Notes under the pieces: model-generated | The model's input: only the letters and a program-made list of their open reading frames with translations | What the model was told of the DNA's origin: nothing | Databases searched by the model: none | Source: Silurus meridionalis | Taxonomy: Eukaryota > Chordata > Actinopteri > Siluriformes > Siluridae | Length of the DNA stretch: 64,000 nt | Reading direction: 5' to 3' | Assembly (NCBI RefSeq): GCF_014805685.1 | Contig: NC_060896.1 | Coordinates: 17,669,777-17,733,776, forward strand | Position numbers and translations under genes: made by a program | In this document: piece by piece, positions 1 through 32,748 of the stretch | Layout of the letters: every line of letters begins with the position of its first letter | Numbering within the stretch: position 1 is the stretch's first letter

Positions 1-2275
1 TTTGGACATCAGTTACCATGTAGGGAATTAGTCATATTAGGGAACATTTTCATCTTTAACAACCCCTCTTATTTTAGCTAAGTGTTAAATATTCCACATG
101 TATGAGTGACATTGCACAATCACAAATTTGAATTCAATGTAATCTAATCTAAATTCACCATAAAGCTGTTGGCTTGGAGATAGGAAAATCACAATCTAGT
201 GTTTACAGAATTCAGCTGTAGCCCCTATTGCTATATTTACATATACATATGATGTTGACGCAGGTCTTCGGTTCTAATTGATATAACGTAATGTTAAATA
301 TGCAGTATATTGCAGACATTATATTAATATAACTTTTGTTTTTATTTTTGAGGTGCAAAAAAATGAAATTTTAATTAAATGTAAAGAATGTAAATTAACT
401 TGACAAAGGCCACTTTGATAAACTTTTGAAAACCAATGACCAGCTTCATGTCTTTCATTAGAGGTCACTGATATTACACAGTTAAGTTTTTTTGCTGACA
501 GTCACTTTTTCTATCATTTTTCAACATTTAATATAATTTCTCTGCAAAATCTATAGGAAAAAAAAAACACTTTTAATACGAACAAGACTTAAACATATTA
601 GACCTAAAACATATGAAGTATTTTGTCTTTCAGTATTGCCACACTCGGTAGTTGGGATGCAATAAAAATATCTATTAACAAATATCAGATCTAGGTAAAA
701 CAACTGTGCTGTTTTTATTTGCTATTTTTGTTTATTTCAATCTTGATGTTAAATTCAAAAGTTGCCTTAAATGGTACATGGCTTAAAGAGCTTAAAGCTA
801 TCGTAATGTTTTTTAAATACCATTATTAACGTGATAGTATTTCTCACATTTAAAAAATAATTTTGAAAAGAGTACCAAGAACACAGTGGTCTTTGAATCG
901 ACATAGTGTCATGTTTTCCTTAACATGCAGAATTTACTTAATTTTTATGTTAACTGTGCTACACAGTTACTTGGTGTGTATAGACTGGTCATGAACCATT
1001 TTAATGTAACAATAGAAAAAAAAAAATCTATTACTGCATTCATTTTTTCTAATAACTATTTCCAGTTGACAGTATGCGATGGCAAGCCTTCTATAGTTTC
1101 AAAATAATTATGATTAAAAAAAAATTTAAAAAAAAGTTGCGAATCAGCAGAACCATGCAAAATGCCAATAATGCCCACCTTCACTTAACATGCCCCAGCA
1201 TTCTCTGATCCTTGTCCAAAACATGTCGGTAAATCTTTACAACCACTGATGTTTTAGGGCTGTTTAAGTAAACCTGTGCTACATTCTGTGAATTAACTGG
1301 ATTGTGTGGTGGCCATATTATAAAAAAAAAAAAAAAAAGGCAATATGTTTTGTCTAGTTATACACAAACTTTGGTTAGACTCTTCATGTATACACGTTTT
1401 TCAAGTTTTAATGCAAATCAGTACAAACAGTCTTGTTTGATTTAAGCCAGTAACAACAATTGAGTTATTTTATTAATGCACCTCTGCTCCTTTAGAGTTG
1501 AGTGATTTATCGTGGCCATATTGTTTATAAATGTCATGTTTTTGACTGTAGAGCATGCTGATTATTTTGAAATCATAGTCATGAAGATAAAAACTTCATG
1601 ACTATGACAAAAAAGTAGATTTTTCTTACGATGCAAATTAACACATTTAACTGGTCACAAATGAAGGGTCCAAAGTCTGCACAGTAAGTGCTCAGTGCAT
1701 GAGAAGACTCAAATAAAAACCTCTGCAATACACTGTATAGTACCACCATTAGGCTGATCTGGCCCATCTTGATCATCTGAGTGCTGGGACCATGTTTCAA
1801 GTCAGGAGAATTTACAAGATTCGTTTGACCATCTTGTGGTCATTTCTTTTAGTCATGAACCTTGCTGCATTCAGGGTGTGGTCTTGAATACATTTATCTA
1901 AAGAAGTTTTGAAGTAATACATGGGTGCATTGCTGAGATGCACGATTGCATCCTGTTTATTTTATTTTATTTTTTTGCTAGTGTGAAAGAGAGGTTTAAT
2001 TATCAAAGTTCCCTGATTTGGACAGATTTTAAGTGGAGTAGCAAAAAATAATCACACCCTTAAGAGCAGTTGGCTGTTTAACAATTATATTTTTCCCAAA
2101 ATCTCAGGCACCCCATTTCTTTATGGTCTAAGTCTTTGCTGAATTTAATGTTGTGATTGAAGATCTGTATGTTGGCTTCATGAAGACTTCCCAGAATACT
2201 GTGTAATGGGGATGACAAATTGGTCAGGTATATAGTGTAGTAGGCTGAGTCAATCTAAACTACAATCTAACTATA
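1..2275 (+). other. idh2 intron 1, 3' portion
   Basis: AT-rich sequence without exons, placed as intron because exon 2 opens with a split codon. The short ORFs here have no recognisable product. It holds a perfect 14-bp hairpin at 1573-1607 and a 33-bp block at 288-320 that recurs at 3071-3103. Confidence 0.6.
1573..1607. repeat. Perfect hairpin, 14-bp arms
   Basis: Arms 1573-1586 and 1594-1607 are exact reverse complements around a 7-base A/T loop. There is no T-run to suggest a Pol III product and no link to a known element. Confidence 0.7.
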
Positions 2276-2400
2276 CTGAACAAAATTATAAACGCAGCAC
2301 TTTTGTTTTTGCCCCCATTTTTCATGAGCTGAATTCAAAGATCTAAAAGTCTTATATCTTTATGAAAACAAAAGTCTTGCTTTTATAATTTTGTTCAGTG
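2276..2400. mobile_element. MITE, Tc1-type termini
   Basis: A 125-bp element whose ends, CTGAACAAAATTATAAA and its complement, are inverted, flanked by TA on both sides (2274-2275 and 2401-2402). The ends resemble those of a common fish Tc1/mariner family whose termini read ACTGAACAAAATTATAAACGC. It has no coding capacity. Confidence 0.75.
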
Positions 2401-2403
2401 TAA

Positions 2404-2504
2404 TTACAAGGGCCCAAGAGTGGCAGCTTGATGGTGCTGGGATTTGAACTCTCAAACTTCCAGACAGAACTCCAACCTCTTAAACACTGAGCTACCACTT
2501 CCCT
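2404..2504 (-). mobile_element. tRNA-derived SINE head
   Basis: On the - strand the sequence starts GGGAAGTGGTAGCTCAGTG (A-box-like) and has GTTCAAATCCC (B box, 2449-2439), followed by CAAGCTGCCACTCTTGGGCC, typical of fish SINEs just after the tRNA part. The 3' body is missing. It abuts the MITE at 2400. Confidence 0.65.
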
Positions 2505-2657
2505 CTTTAATGTGACCTTGACCCTGTCTAGATTAACACTTAACTTTTTAGGATTAAGTCTAATCAGTTGCTTCTTATAGTGATCATTCCATATAAATCC
2601 TATAATCATTCATCCACTCATGCTTGAGGTGCTGCATTAATTCAAATAGTGGACTAA

Positions 2658-23542
<20,885 letters not shown>

Positions 23543-23822
23543 AGAAGAAGGATACTGAAGCGGATCTTTTCATTTTTGTACCTCATTTAACTTAAATGTC
23601 AATCATTACTGCTGAAGGGAAAAGTTGAGCCATGTTTTGTTCTTCAGCAGTACTGTTGGATAGGGTTAGCTAAACTGTATTTCTTACCAGTCCACTCCAT
23701 TTCTCCACTGTCATTATAACCGCAAGGTTTTAGTTTTGTAATTGTAATAATGTATTAAACCTGGAAACAAAGATGAAAGGCAGTTTTGAAAGCATCAAAT
23801 AAATTTGCTTTGTCTTCTTTGT
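23543..23822 (+). promoter_or_regulatory. idh2: idh2 3'UTR and poly(A) signal
   Basis: A short 3'UTR of about 280 bp follows the stop. A canonical AATAAA is at 23798-23803, with a T/GT-rich stretch immediately after it, as expected for cleavage near 23.82 kb. The exact cleavage site is inferred. Confidence 0.75.
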
Positions 23823-23839
23823 TTGTCTACATTTAAAAC

Positions 23840-25993
23840 ACAGTAGTTTTAAAGGTAAATTTATTAATATACAGTGTTGTCCAGAGCACAATATTTAACA
23901 TAAAACTTTATCAACAGCATATTCACAATGATGTGCAAACAAAATCAAAGCTTATACAAAATTAAATAAGACTTGCCCTGCTTAGCATTAGTCAGGATAC
24001 ATCAAGCCTTAAGGATGGCACTTAAAACAGTAGAAATGTCCACTCTGGACTATTTTGCTCTGTATTAACGTCTACCTTTTGTCTACATCACTGTTCAGTG
24101 GGTATGAATGAGAAAATTATTCTGTAAAATTATTCTATCTTTGCTTAAATTTACAAACATTCTGTCTTGCATCTATGGTCCTGCCACATGTGTGCAGACT
24201 GTATTTTATCACTTTAAATCGCCATACGGGAAAGATGGATGGCACACAATGTTACACGGGGACATTTATTATAGTCGTGATAAAGCCGTTTTGGATGGAT
24301 CTACACATTTAGATTTAGACACCAATTTTAGCTTTAGGAATAATATGAAGTTTTTCCTGGACATCTTGTGTCCCTCATATGGTCATTTAAACAAATGTGA
24401 TGAGAATCATGAAATCTGGTTTCAGATAGAAAGCTTTAGCTACCATGTTTTCACCTCAGATAAAATCCCAGTTTTAAAAAAGTACAGTGCTTTCCATATA
24501 TGGAATATTAAAAGTATCCCTAGTTATCCCAAGAAACATTGGACATAGTTCAAATTAACTGTGTATGAAATAGGCTAGCAGATGCAGTTTACAGTCATTA
24601 GAGTCTTCCTCACATATGGACAACCGGCTTGTCAGAACATTTGTTATTAATTTAGGACATCATAAATCAAGTTGTACCACATTCAGTATGTATTAAAAAA
24701 AAAAAAAAAGATTAACATGCTTGTAGTAAACAAGTTACAATGGCAGTAAGCCCCCTGGGCAGAATTACTGCATAATCTCCATATTGTTATAAACTATGCC
24801 ACAAAACACTTTTCTGTGATATTTGTATAAAACTAAAAAATGTTTTAATAATTACAAACTAATGGGTGCAGCCAATGTCTGAAAAATGTTTTAACTTTAT
24901 CGTTTCATTTTCATACTTTTTTTTTTTTTAACAATTTTAAACAAAAAATTTAAGCCATTATGTGCTTCCTTGGAGAAATATGAATCCAGCTGACCACATC
25001 TGAATGACGGAGGGAAACCATTCTAATATTCCCTTTCTGGGTGTAGTTAATTTTGCTTACTCGGTATCCTGCTATGGATGGCTGTGGTGGTTTTATGTTG
25101 AGACCATTTTTTATGCAACGATTATTTTGGCAGTCTGTAAAAACATATATAAAATTATACATATTTTGTATAATTGAAATTGTGATATTTTGTCAATTTG
25201 CACACCCCTATCCTAAAAAACAGTAGTTGACTCCTTTTTTTTTTCCTTGTTCTTTTTACACAAATTGAGATGCTATTTTTATTTCAACACTGGTTTTCTT
25301 TTTATTATTATTATTCCATAACAAAATTATTATGGGAGTATTGTTGATAGTTCTAGTTTATTTTAACAGTTTTGGCTATTGTTAAATAATTAGCGGAAAA
25401 ATGACTATGCAAATTAAGACTCCTGCTAAAATCTTACTTGGTTTTACATGTAATAAATGCACAATATATTACTTATAGTGAACAAGCAAGTTAACCAGAT
25501 CCTAGCATTTTTATGATGGATTTTCCAAAATATTTTTTTTTCATTAATTTATTATTCTACTTTATCTTTGTTTTTTCAAGCTTTAATTGTTTAAAACTAC
25601 ATGTCAGCGTTATTTCCATAGGGCTTCCTAGTTTGTCTCTTAAGTGCCTCTGTGTGACTGTTGCATGACAATTTTTAATTAGTCTCAGAAATTATTATTT
25701 TTGAATGCTTTTTTTTTTCTGTAGTAAAGCATGAGTTCATTATCCACAAGAAACTTTCAACTGATGTCCTTAACCCAATGTGTGACTCCCAAATAGTGGT
25801 ATACTTGCGTTCAAATGGAACCTAACAGGCTCTAATGCTCTGGAGGCATCTAAATGATTTCCTCTAACAGAGTACTCAAAATACCAGTGCATAACAAGTA
25901 GGGTTCCATTCCATCATTATTCCTTGTTAAAACCTAAAGGTTTTAAAAAAAAAAAAAAAAAGGCCACTGGTGAGATGGCTGCCTCACAGTGCA
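23840..25993 (-). promoter_or_regulatory. znf710: Probable znf710 3'UTR
   Basis: About 2.15 kb of AT-rich DNA between the znf710 stop and the idh2 3' end, with no recognisable repeat. The most distal - strand AATAAA is at 23865-23860. Others lie nearer the stop (around 25.3 and 25.5 kb), so alternative shorter ends are possible. Extent is inferred. A + strand open frame of 146 codons (24108-24548) crosses it; its product is not recognised. Confidence 0.5.
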
Positions 25994-26157
25994 TTATGCT
26001 GTAGCGTAGTAAGCAGCAGCTTTCGTATAGTTGTAATAGCTCATCTCAGCCAGTTTGGCCAGGTCTTGCGTGTTGTTGCTAGCCAGATTTTCTCTTTCAC
26101 TGTAGTCAAAGCTGTCTTCCTCATAGTCCTCCTGGCCCTCCATACCAGGTTGGCTGT
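25994..26157 (-). CDS. znf710: znf710 terminal coding exon
   Basis: Acceptor gtatgttcag. It encodes 53 residues after a split Asp codon, then TAA at 25996-25994. It is rich in Glu, Asp and Tyr. The pattern EEDSFDYSE followed by AEMSYYN resembles the acidic, Tyr-containing tail of human ZNF710. Confidence 0.88.
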
Positions 26158-27532
26158 CTGAACATACAAGAAAATGATTGAGACCTCAGTTCTATTTACA
26201 CAAGTCATTTCACTTGTACATGTTGAATGATTTTGTGCCAAGTGTAAAATTGACTATGAAAATGTTTATTTATAATGTTTTAATCATTAAAAGAGGGAGA
26301 AGTATGTTCTTACCGTGACTATCTGGCAGGACATCTATAATGCCATGCTTTACCTTCATATGCCTGCTAAGATTACCCTTTAGGTTGAATTTGCTACTGC
26401 AGTAGGGACACTTAAAGGGCTTGCTACCAGCATGAAGGTGCATGTGGCCAAGAAGATTGTACATCCTATTAAATGACTTCCCACACACCTAAAACAGTAA
26501 AACAATATTGGTTAAAGGAACTTTATGATTTTAGATCATACTCCACTTTAGGTATAAAAAAAAAAGTTAATTCATCAGTTGATTAATTATTAATACTTAG
26601 ACACTGCAAAGTTGTTCATCTAACCTTGCATTTGAAGGGTTTAACAGGAAGATGGACAATCATGTGGGTTTTGAGGGTCTGCTTCTGGACAAAAGTCTTA
26701 AAGCAGATGTGGCATTGGAAAGGTCGCATACTGGTGTGGATCAGCATGTGCCGCTTCAGATTGGCCGATAGGGTGAACTCACGAGAACACACATCACATT
26801 TGTACTCTTTCATTCCCTTTAAAAGAGACACAAAGAAGTAAGTAAAAAAATTATAATTAGCTTGCTACACTTACTATAGACTCTTCTTTAATTAGTATTT
26901 GAAGTTAGGTGGGTAAGGTACATAATAATGAAATTGCAGTGGAAATAACTATGTTTTGTATGCCATGCTGCTTATATTCATGTATTATAGAATTCTTGTG
27001 CCCAGTGCCCAGGCAATTGAAGGTGGGTTCTCAGAGTTCGATGTCTGTGATCTCTGTATAAAAAATTAGTCCTTGGGGATAGGGTCACAAATATATGTAT
27101 AACCTGTGGAATTATCTGTTTGATTATCTATTTTGCTTAGATTATGTATAGAGTAGCAAATCTTACAGGAAAATATAGTGCTTTAATCAAAGCACAAACT
27201 TTTGAGCTTGCATAAAAGCTTAAGTAATGTCCAGCATATTTTAATGATAAGTTTCTGTAAGTATGTTAGGACAGTCACATAATTGAATTACACTGTGGCA
27301 TTAGAAATTTGAGATTAGTGACTAGTTTTTAATAAAAAATTATGCAACTAATGCATGTTGATTTTTAATGACAAAACAGACATAAATTTGCCCCACTTTA
27401 TTTACAGTTTGTGGTCAGAAGTCACCAAGTAAGATAGTAACTGTTAAGACGTAAAGAATTTAAAAGGAAAAAAAAAAAAAAGGGAACTACTGTTATGATC
27501 CGATGAAAAATATTAACAACAAATTAATAAAT

Positions 27533-27598
<66 letters not shown>

Positions 27599-29424
27599 CA
27601 TTGATGCTGTGAGCAAAATGAAGGAGGGCTTTGCAGCAGCTATATAAGTGGATTAAAATGGGCTGGGACAACTACAAGGGCTTAGCTGAAACAAAACAAT
27701 TGGGCAACTTGACTCTCACGAACACATCTCTCTCACGAAAAAATTTTAATTATACTATTTCTAACTACCATCGCATCCTTTCCTCCAGCAACATATTTCA
27801 CCACAGATGTTTTGATATATCAGTAAAACTATAAAACTTAAGAATGAAGGTTAAACACCCTCCAAACAAGCAGGATTTCAGAAGAATTGCAGTAAGAAAC
27901 TGAGCTTAAAAGTACCTTGTGTTCGAGGCCCTGCTGTGCTAGTACCTTGTGTGTGAGCAGGTGCTGCTTGAGGTGGTGAACCTGCACGAATTCTAAACCA
28001 CACTCAGAACAAATGTGAGGCCGCATGTTCTGGTGCTTCATTAGGTGGTTCTGTAGCTGGCTCCGGTAGGCAAAGCTCTTGTGGCACTCACTACACTGAA
28101 AGGCGGCAGGCCCCTGGTGGCTGACCTGGTGCCGCCTGAGGTGGGCATAGGTGGGAAATTCCATGGTGCATTGTGTGCAAACATGACACCGTCCATTCTC
28201 ATGCTTTGTCTCATGTGTGCGCAACTCACTGGGGTAGGCAAATCCACGTCCGCAAAAGCGACAGCTGTATGGCTTAATGTCACTATGCTGCAGCATATGA
28301 CGCTTGAGGTGGCTGGTCTGTGTGAAGGCCTTCTTGCACACAGTACACTTATGCGGCCTTGTGCCTTGGTGTGTAAGCAGATGTGTCTGCAGGTGGCTTG
28401 GTTGTTTGAACAGTTTTCCACAATGCAGGCACTCATGTGGCTTGACCCCACTGTGGCCCAGTATGTGTGTCACCAAATTATACTTTGACGTGTATGACTT
28501 TTCACACATCCGGCACTTCCAGCGCTTCAGGCCTTCACCCACATCTACACAGTATGATTCATCAATCTGCACATTGACGTCCAGACGATCAATCTGCACA
28601 CGTCGTGCCACAGGATTCTCACCATCTCCCCATGTTGCCACTTGAACACCATCATCATAGTCTGCTTGTGTAATGTCTGGCTCAGCAGCTTCGTAGGTCA
28701 AAACACTAGATTCATAGTAGCGTCTTATCGCAGGGGTTACATCCTCCTCAGGTGTCTTGAGATTCAGCACTCTTTGCTCATCTCTCCCCTCCTCTTTGGT
28801 GCTTCCTCCCTTAGGCTGGCTGTCTGTTTCTATTTCCTGTGTGTGATCAGCATCCTGTGAAGTTGTGTCTGAATCTGGATCACTCTGCTGCTGGTTTGAC
28901 TCATTTGCATGCTTAGGGCTGCCTTTATTTTGCTCCTCCTTTAGTGTCAGTCTGTGGGGGGCAAGGTCCAAGACTTCAGACTCGTTGTCATTGCAGTGAA
29001 CATTTGAGTAGTAACAAGGGCTTGAATATTCAGACTCCTCTCCTTTGACCCATGTCTGTAAATTCATCGGTTTCTTACCCATTTCTATTGTCTCATTGTT
29101 TTCACTTTGGTGCCTCTTAGCCTTTCCTCGAGGACCTAAACGCCTCTTCGCTACCCCCCAAAGTCCATGTGGCCTACAATTTTCTTCATTGGGCTCAGGT
29201 AGGTAGTCTCCATTTGCACCAATCAACTGATCTGAATACTCATACTCCATTGCTTCCGGAGGTGGAGGGGGGCAATCACGTGCCTCTCCAGAATAAAAGC
29301 CATTTGGGGCAATGGTGGTGCCAAAGATTTCATTCTGAGATATGAGGCCCAGGACAGCTGCTTGAGCCAGGGACAGGACCACCACAGGATCAGTCTGTGT
29401 GCCAGCATCCACCACATTCCCCAT
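25994..29424 (-). CDS. znf710: C2H2 zinc finger protein 710
   Basis: A nuclear DNA-binding protein with 11 consecutive C2H2 fingers; the family is described as transcriptional regulators. Coding exons on the - strand are 29424-27946, 26816-26625, 26488-26314 and 26157-25994, giving 669 residues (human ZNF710 is about 664). The N-terminus MGNVVDAGTQTD lines up without gaps with the human start, which decides the Met at 29424 although the frame is open to 29517. The acidic middle part is divergent. Fingers 1-7 lie in the large exon (from WKCRMC to the finger ending HLLTH), 8-9 in the second, 10-11 in the third. The last exon is acidic and Tyr-rich, ending MSYYNYTKAAAYYATA. The gene converges on idh2, as in human. 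5' noncoding exons were not resolved. Fish may carry a and b copies; which one this is cannot be told. Confidence 0.94.
26314..26488 (-). CDS. znf710: znf710 exon with fingers 10-11
   Basis: 58 codons plus one base. It begins VCGKSFNRMYNLLGHMH and runs through SRHMKVKHGIIDVLPDSH, with acceptor ttttag and donor GTAAGA. Finger 11 ends H-x4-H (HMKVKH), as in the human protein. Confidence 0.93.
26625..26816 (-). CDS. znf710: znf710 exon with fingers 8-9
   Basis: 64 codons beginning GMKEYKCDVCSREF and ending VKPFKCK, with acceptor tttaaag and donor GTTAGA. Both fingers are complete (KRHMLIH and KTHMIVH ends). They match ZNF710 nearly residue for residue. Confidence 0.93.
26817..27945 (-). other. 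znf710 intron with (AT)n
   Basis: Intron between the large exon and the fingers 8-9 exon. It is AT-rich with an (AT)n run at 27537-27594 and no repeat family recognised. Confidence 0.75.
27537..27594. repeat. (AT)n microsatellite
   Basis: About 29 AT units, flanked by the short inverted bases CATCATAT and ATATGATG. Confidence 0.95.
27946..29424 (-). CDS. znf710: znf710 large coding exon (start, fingers 1-7)
   Basis: 493 codons, donor GTACTA after the Lys codon at 27946-27948. It contains the conserved VVLSLAQAAVLGLIS block, an acidic low-complexity region, then DRLDVNVQIDESY and seven C2H2 fingers. A pyrimidine tract followed by AG just upstream of the start (near 29467) could be the acceptor joining a 5' noncoding exon. 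Confidence 0.93.
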
Positions 29425-29584
29425 AACTTCACTGTAGCCTCGTGCCAGAGGAACTGCCTGCTCCTCCTTCAGGAAAGCAAATGGCATACAGACAGAAAAC
29501 ACAATAGTGAATCCCATGTCAGTAAACTATAATCATTTCAATTCACTAGTACAATTCTAGCAGTCAGTGAATCAAAATAAATGT

Positions 29585-29611
29585 GAGAGAGAGAGAGAGA
29601 GAGAGAGAGAG
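29585..29611. repeat. (GA)n microsatellite
   Basis: Thirteen GA units about 160 bases upstream of the znf710 start codon (GA on +, TC on the gene's strand). Together with the TC-rich DNA around it, it may serve as a pyrimidine tract for a 5' acceptor; that is inference. Confidence 0.85.
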
Positions 29612-30354
29612 CAAAGAAAACCAAATATACACAATAAAGACTGATAGTGTGTTAAATATAGGATGTAAAGATCAATGCAAAATGCAACAGTTCCTTCCTC
29701 AATGGTTTTTAAAAGAACGCACGTCATAAGAGCCCAGAGCTAACCCGGAAGCCAACATCCCCAGGCTTTCCATAGCATTTCCTATAGTCCAGCGGTACTA
29801 TTGTTGGGTTGGAGAACACACTACCACTAAAAATATAAGCAACTCTGGTTACAAAAAAGATTTGATATAAAGTTCCACATCAGCAAATATAAGGACTAAG
29901 GATTAAGGCCTTGTTGAAACCAGACTAATAATGAGACTCCTAAGTAATATTTAGTTGCTCTAGGTTTATTGGAATACAGCACAAATAACACCTGTAAACA
30001 GGGCACACAGCAGTAGCAGATGTTACTCTCTGTGGGCACGTAAAATATAACTTTAACTCCTCAGACTTATGATTTTTAAACATTTTTACCTTTATAGGTA
30101 TAAATATGAACCCAGATAAATTGGGTTTTTTATGCAGACAAATGATCTGCATGTGCACTTAAGTGAAATACAGTTGTAATGATTGATAAATGAAAATGGG
30201 GAAGGGCAAGAGAGAAATGAGAGAGATAGCAAAAAGGAAAATTGAATTGAGTGATAACTACATCATTTTTAATTATGTATGTAAAAGAGATGGTTGGGGT
30301 GTTAGATATAGAATTTTTGGGTGACTGCAATAGTAAGAATGATATTGGAACAGA

Positions 30355-30735
30355 AGAATGAGAGCTGATGGAGGAAACATGTGAAAGAGGGAAATGAAGG
30401 GGGGGTCAGAGTGAGAGAGAGAGGAGGAAGGGAGAAAGATAAAGAGAGATGTAAATAGAGAAAGAGTGAGAGGAAAAAGCAAGGGGATGGTGGGGGAAGA
30501 GAGACTGAGAAACAGAGAGTACAAGGGAAAGATAAAGAGAGAGACAGAGTGGGAGGGGTTGGGGAGTGAGAGACTGAAACAGAAAGAAAGAGAGATAGAG
30601 GGTGAGGGAAAAAAGCAAGAGCAGGAAGGGTGGGAGTAGGAAAGAGAAGGAGCAGAGAAAATAACTGGCAAAATGAAAGGCAGAGAAAATGAAAGACAGA
30701 AAGACAAATGAAAGAGGGCCAGTCAGACAGGATAG
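30355..30735. repeat. Polypurine block 1
   Basis: About 380 bases with very few pyrimidines on the + strand, mainly GA, GGA and AAAG units without a fixed period. The overlapping - strand Ser/Leu/Phe-rich ORFs are products of this composition, not genes. Confidence 0.8.
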
Positions 30736-31050
30736 AAGCACTGTCACTAAGAGCAGAGCTGAACTGAATTTTAATATAAACTAAACCAGGATATTAACAC
30801 AGGATGTACATTTGAATGAGTGTGAATGACAGGTAAAGAGACATTCTTGTTAAAACTGACAAGATTGTTTTGATGAGCTAGAGTATAAGCTTTATCAGTA
30901 AAGGATATACTCCTGTCACTCAGAAGTGTCACATTTTCCGAAAAAAATGTAAGAAGTGAAACTTTATAGACAGCAATTAACAAACTTTAAAGTGAAGCGT
31001 CAATTTAGTTACTGATAGTCTTAGAGTTTGCGTGCTAAAACTGTACTCAC

Positions 31051-31143
31051 CACATTGCTCCTAGAGTGATGTTTGAGGTGTTTCAAAGCTCTCATCCTTC
31101 AAGTGAAGTGTGGAGCAAAAAAAAAAAACACCTCTTATTTATA
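31051..31143 (-). promoter_or_regulatory. Candidate TATA promoter and first exon, possibly of znf710
   Basis: On the - strand, CTATAAATAAG (TATA at 31143-31136) is followed about 30 bases on by a short segment that ends in a strong donor, GCAATGTG followed by gtgagt at 31050. This would give a noncoding first exon of about 55-60 bases, 1.6 kb upstream of the znf710 coding exon. A (GA/TC)n and (CA)n tract lies just upstream of the TATA. No transcript evidence is available here. Confidence 0.4.
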
Positions 31144-31220
31144 GCTGACGGAGAGAAAGGGGTGGTGCCTTTGCTCATCCTCCTCCTCCCACTGTTGCTG
31201 TTATCAGAACTGACTGTGCC

Positions 31221-31269
31221 CCTCTCTCTCTCTCTCTCTCTCTCGCTCTCTTTCTTTCTCTCTCTTTCT

Positions 31270-31310
<41 letters not shown>
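31221..31310. repeat. (CT)n then (CA)n microsatellite
   Basis: An interrupted CT/CTTT run (31221-31274) is joined directly to about 17 CA units (31276-31310). Confidence 0.95.
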
Positions 31311-31315
<5 letters not shown>

Positions 31316-31734
31316 GACTCTTTTATTCTTTTTTCTTTCTTTCTCTTTCCCTCTGTGCCCTTCTTTCTTCCTCTCATTCACACATGCCAGTGTGCACACA
31401 AATACATATATACTTTTGTATTACTTCTCTCTTAGACAGAGACACACAAGCTCAAACTACACAGCCCTACAGCAAATATATACCTCTAAATAGCCATACA
31501 AACAAAAGCTCTTGCTTTTATTCTGCAGACAAATATGCACACACACCTTTTCCCCATCAACCAGATATTCTTAAAAAAAAATACATGTTTCAAGCCATCA
31601 AAACACACACACACACATTTGTAATAAGTGGTGTGTCATTTACTTTCTAGAGTAGCTGTGGGTAGCTACACTTGTCTGTTTATTTCCAAATTTTAAATAA
31701 TCAAGCTGTAGGATGTTATACAATGTCTGAAAGC

Positions 31735-32235
31735 TAGTGTGAAAAAGTGCCTAAAGAAAAGGAGAGAGAAAAGCATTTTGGAAAAAGAGCTAGGGAGGGA
31801 GACAGACAGGGGAGAGAGAATGAGAGGAAGGGGGAGAGGTATGGGGATGACAGAGAAATAGAAAGAGAGGTGTGGGGAGGGTGAGAGAAAGAGAATGCAG
31901 CAAAAAAAGGAGGAAAAGAAACTGGGGGAGGGATAGCGAGAACATAAGAAAAGATGAGGTCAAAGAAATAAGACAGAAAGAAAGAGAGTAGGGAGGGGTG
32001 CACTAGGGAGGGTGGAGATTGCAGGAGAGAGGGAACAGAAGGGTGAAAGAGAATGCAGTGAAGGTAAGAGAAATAGTAGAAAGGGGAATGGTGGAGGGTG
32101 AAAAAAAAAAGAATCATCATGAAAAGGATAGACTGGGAATGCAGAGGAGAGGAGATCATGAGAGATGGAGGAAGCAGGATAAGAGAGAGAAAAGAAAGAA
32201 AAACAAAGATAAAAAGAAAAAAAAAAGAAAAATGT
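31735..32235. repeat. Polypurine block 2
   Basis: About 500 bases of + strand purine-rich DNA (GAGAGAAAG, GGGAGGG and AAAGAAA units) with scattered single pyrimidines. The ORFs within it are compositional artefacts. Confidence 0.8.
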
Positions 32236-32606
32236 TAACTCTTGTAGTTCTAGTTTTCTTAAGCACGTAAATACACCTGGTGGCTGTTTGCTGGGCATAT
32301 ATCAAAGGCAATTCTAATCTCAGTTGTTTCCCAATTATAGAAAAAAGCAGAGTATTAAAATAAGACTTTCTGTAGGTTCGTTAACAGAGGAGCCCGACCC
32401 TGTCATCTCACAAAAGTGCTCACCTCTTCCGATCAGTCCATTCCAAAATGGAACACACCTGAGAAGATTGAATGTGCACTTTTTAAATTGCTGAACAGGA
32501 AACAGCAAATCATTAAATAAACAAAGTTAAAAGAAACAAAGCCAAAACATGACATTGGAGGAAATGGCGAGAAAATGTGTGAGAGGGAACCAGAAAGATA
32601 AAAGGA

Positions 32607-32607
32607 G

Positions 32608-32680
<73 letters not shown>

Positions 32681-32696
32681 GTGTCTGTGTGCGTGC

Positions 32697-32748
<52 letters not shown>
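32607..32748. repeat. Long imperfect (GT)n
   Basis: 142 bases of GT with a few GC and TC interruptions, the longest dinucleotide tract here. It is followed by polypurine DNA to about 32965. Confidence 0.95.

Noticed and set aside
28041..28645. ORFs of 113-136 codons on both strands inside the znf710 exon
   Set aside because: Shadow frames of the zinc finger repeats.
29425..29517. Upstream Met at 29517 as the znf710 start
   Set aside because: The extra 31 codons have no match in ZNF710, while the Met at 29424 aligns exactly with the known N-terminus; the extra stretch looks like intron and leader.
30273..30747. 144- and 113-codon - strand hydrophobic ORFs that look like membrane proteins
   Set aside because: Ser/Leu/Phe content follows directly from the polypurine plus strand; no start context or conservation argument.
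31066..31650. 194-codon + strand ORF rich in Leu, Ser and Thr-His repeats
   Set aside because: Encoded mainly by CT and CA microsatellites; composition artefact with no domain or splice support.
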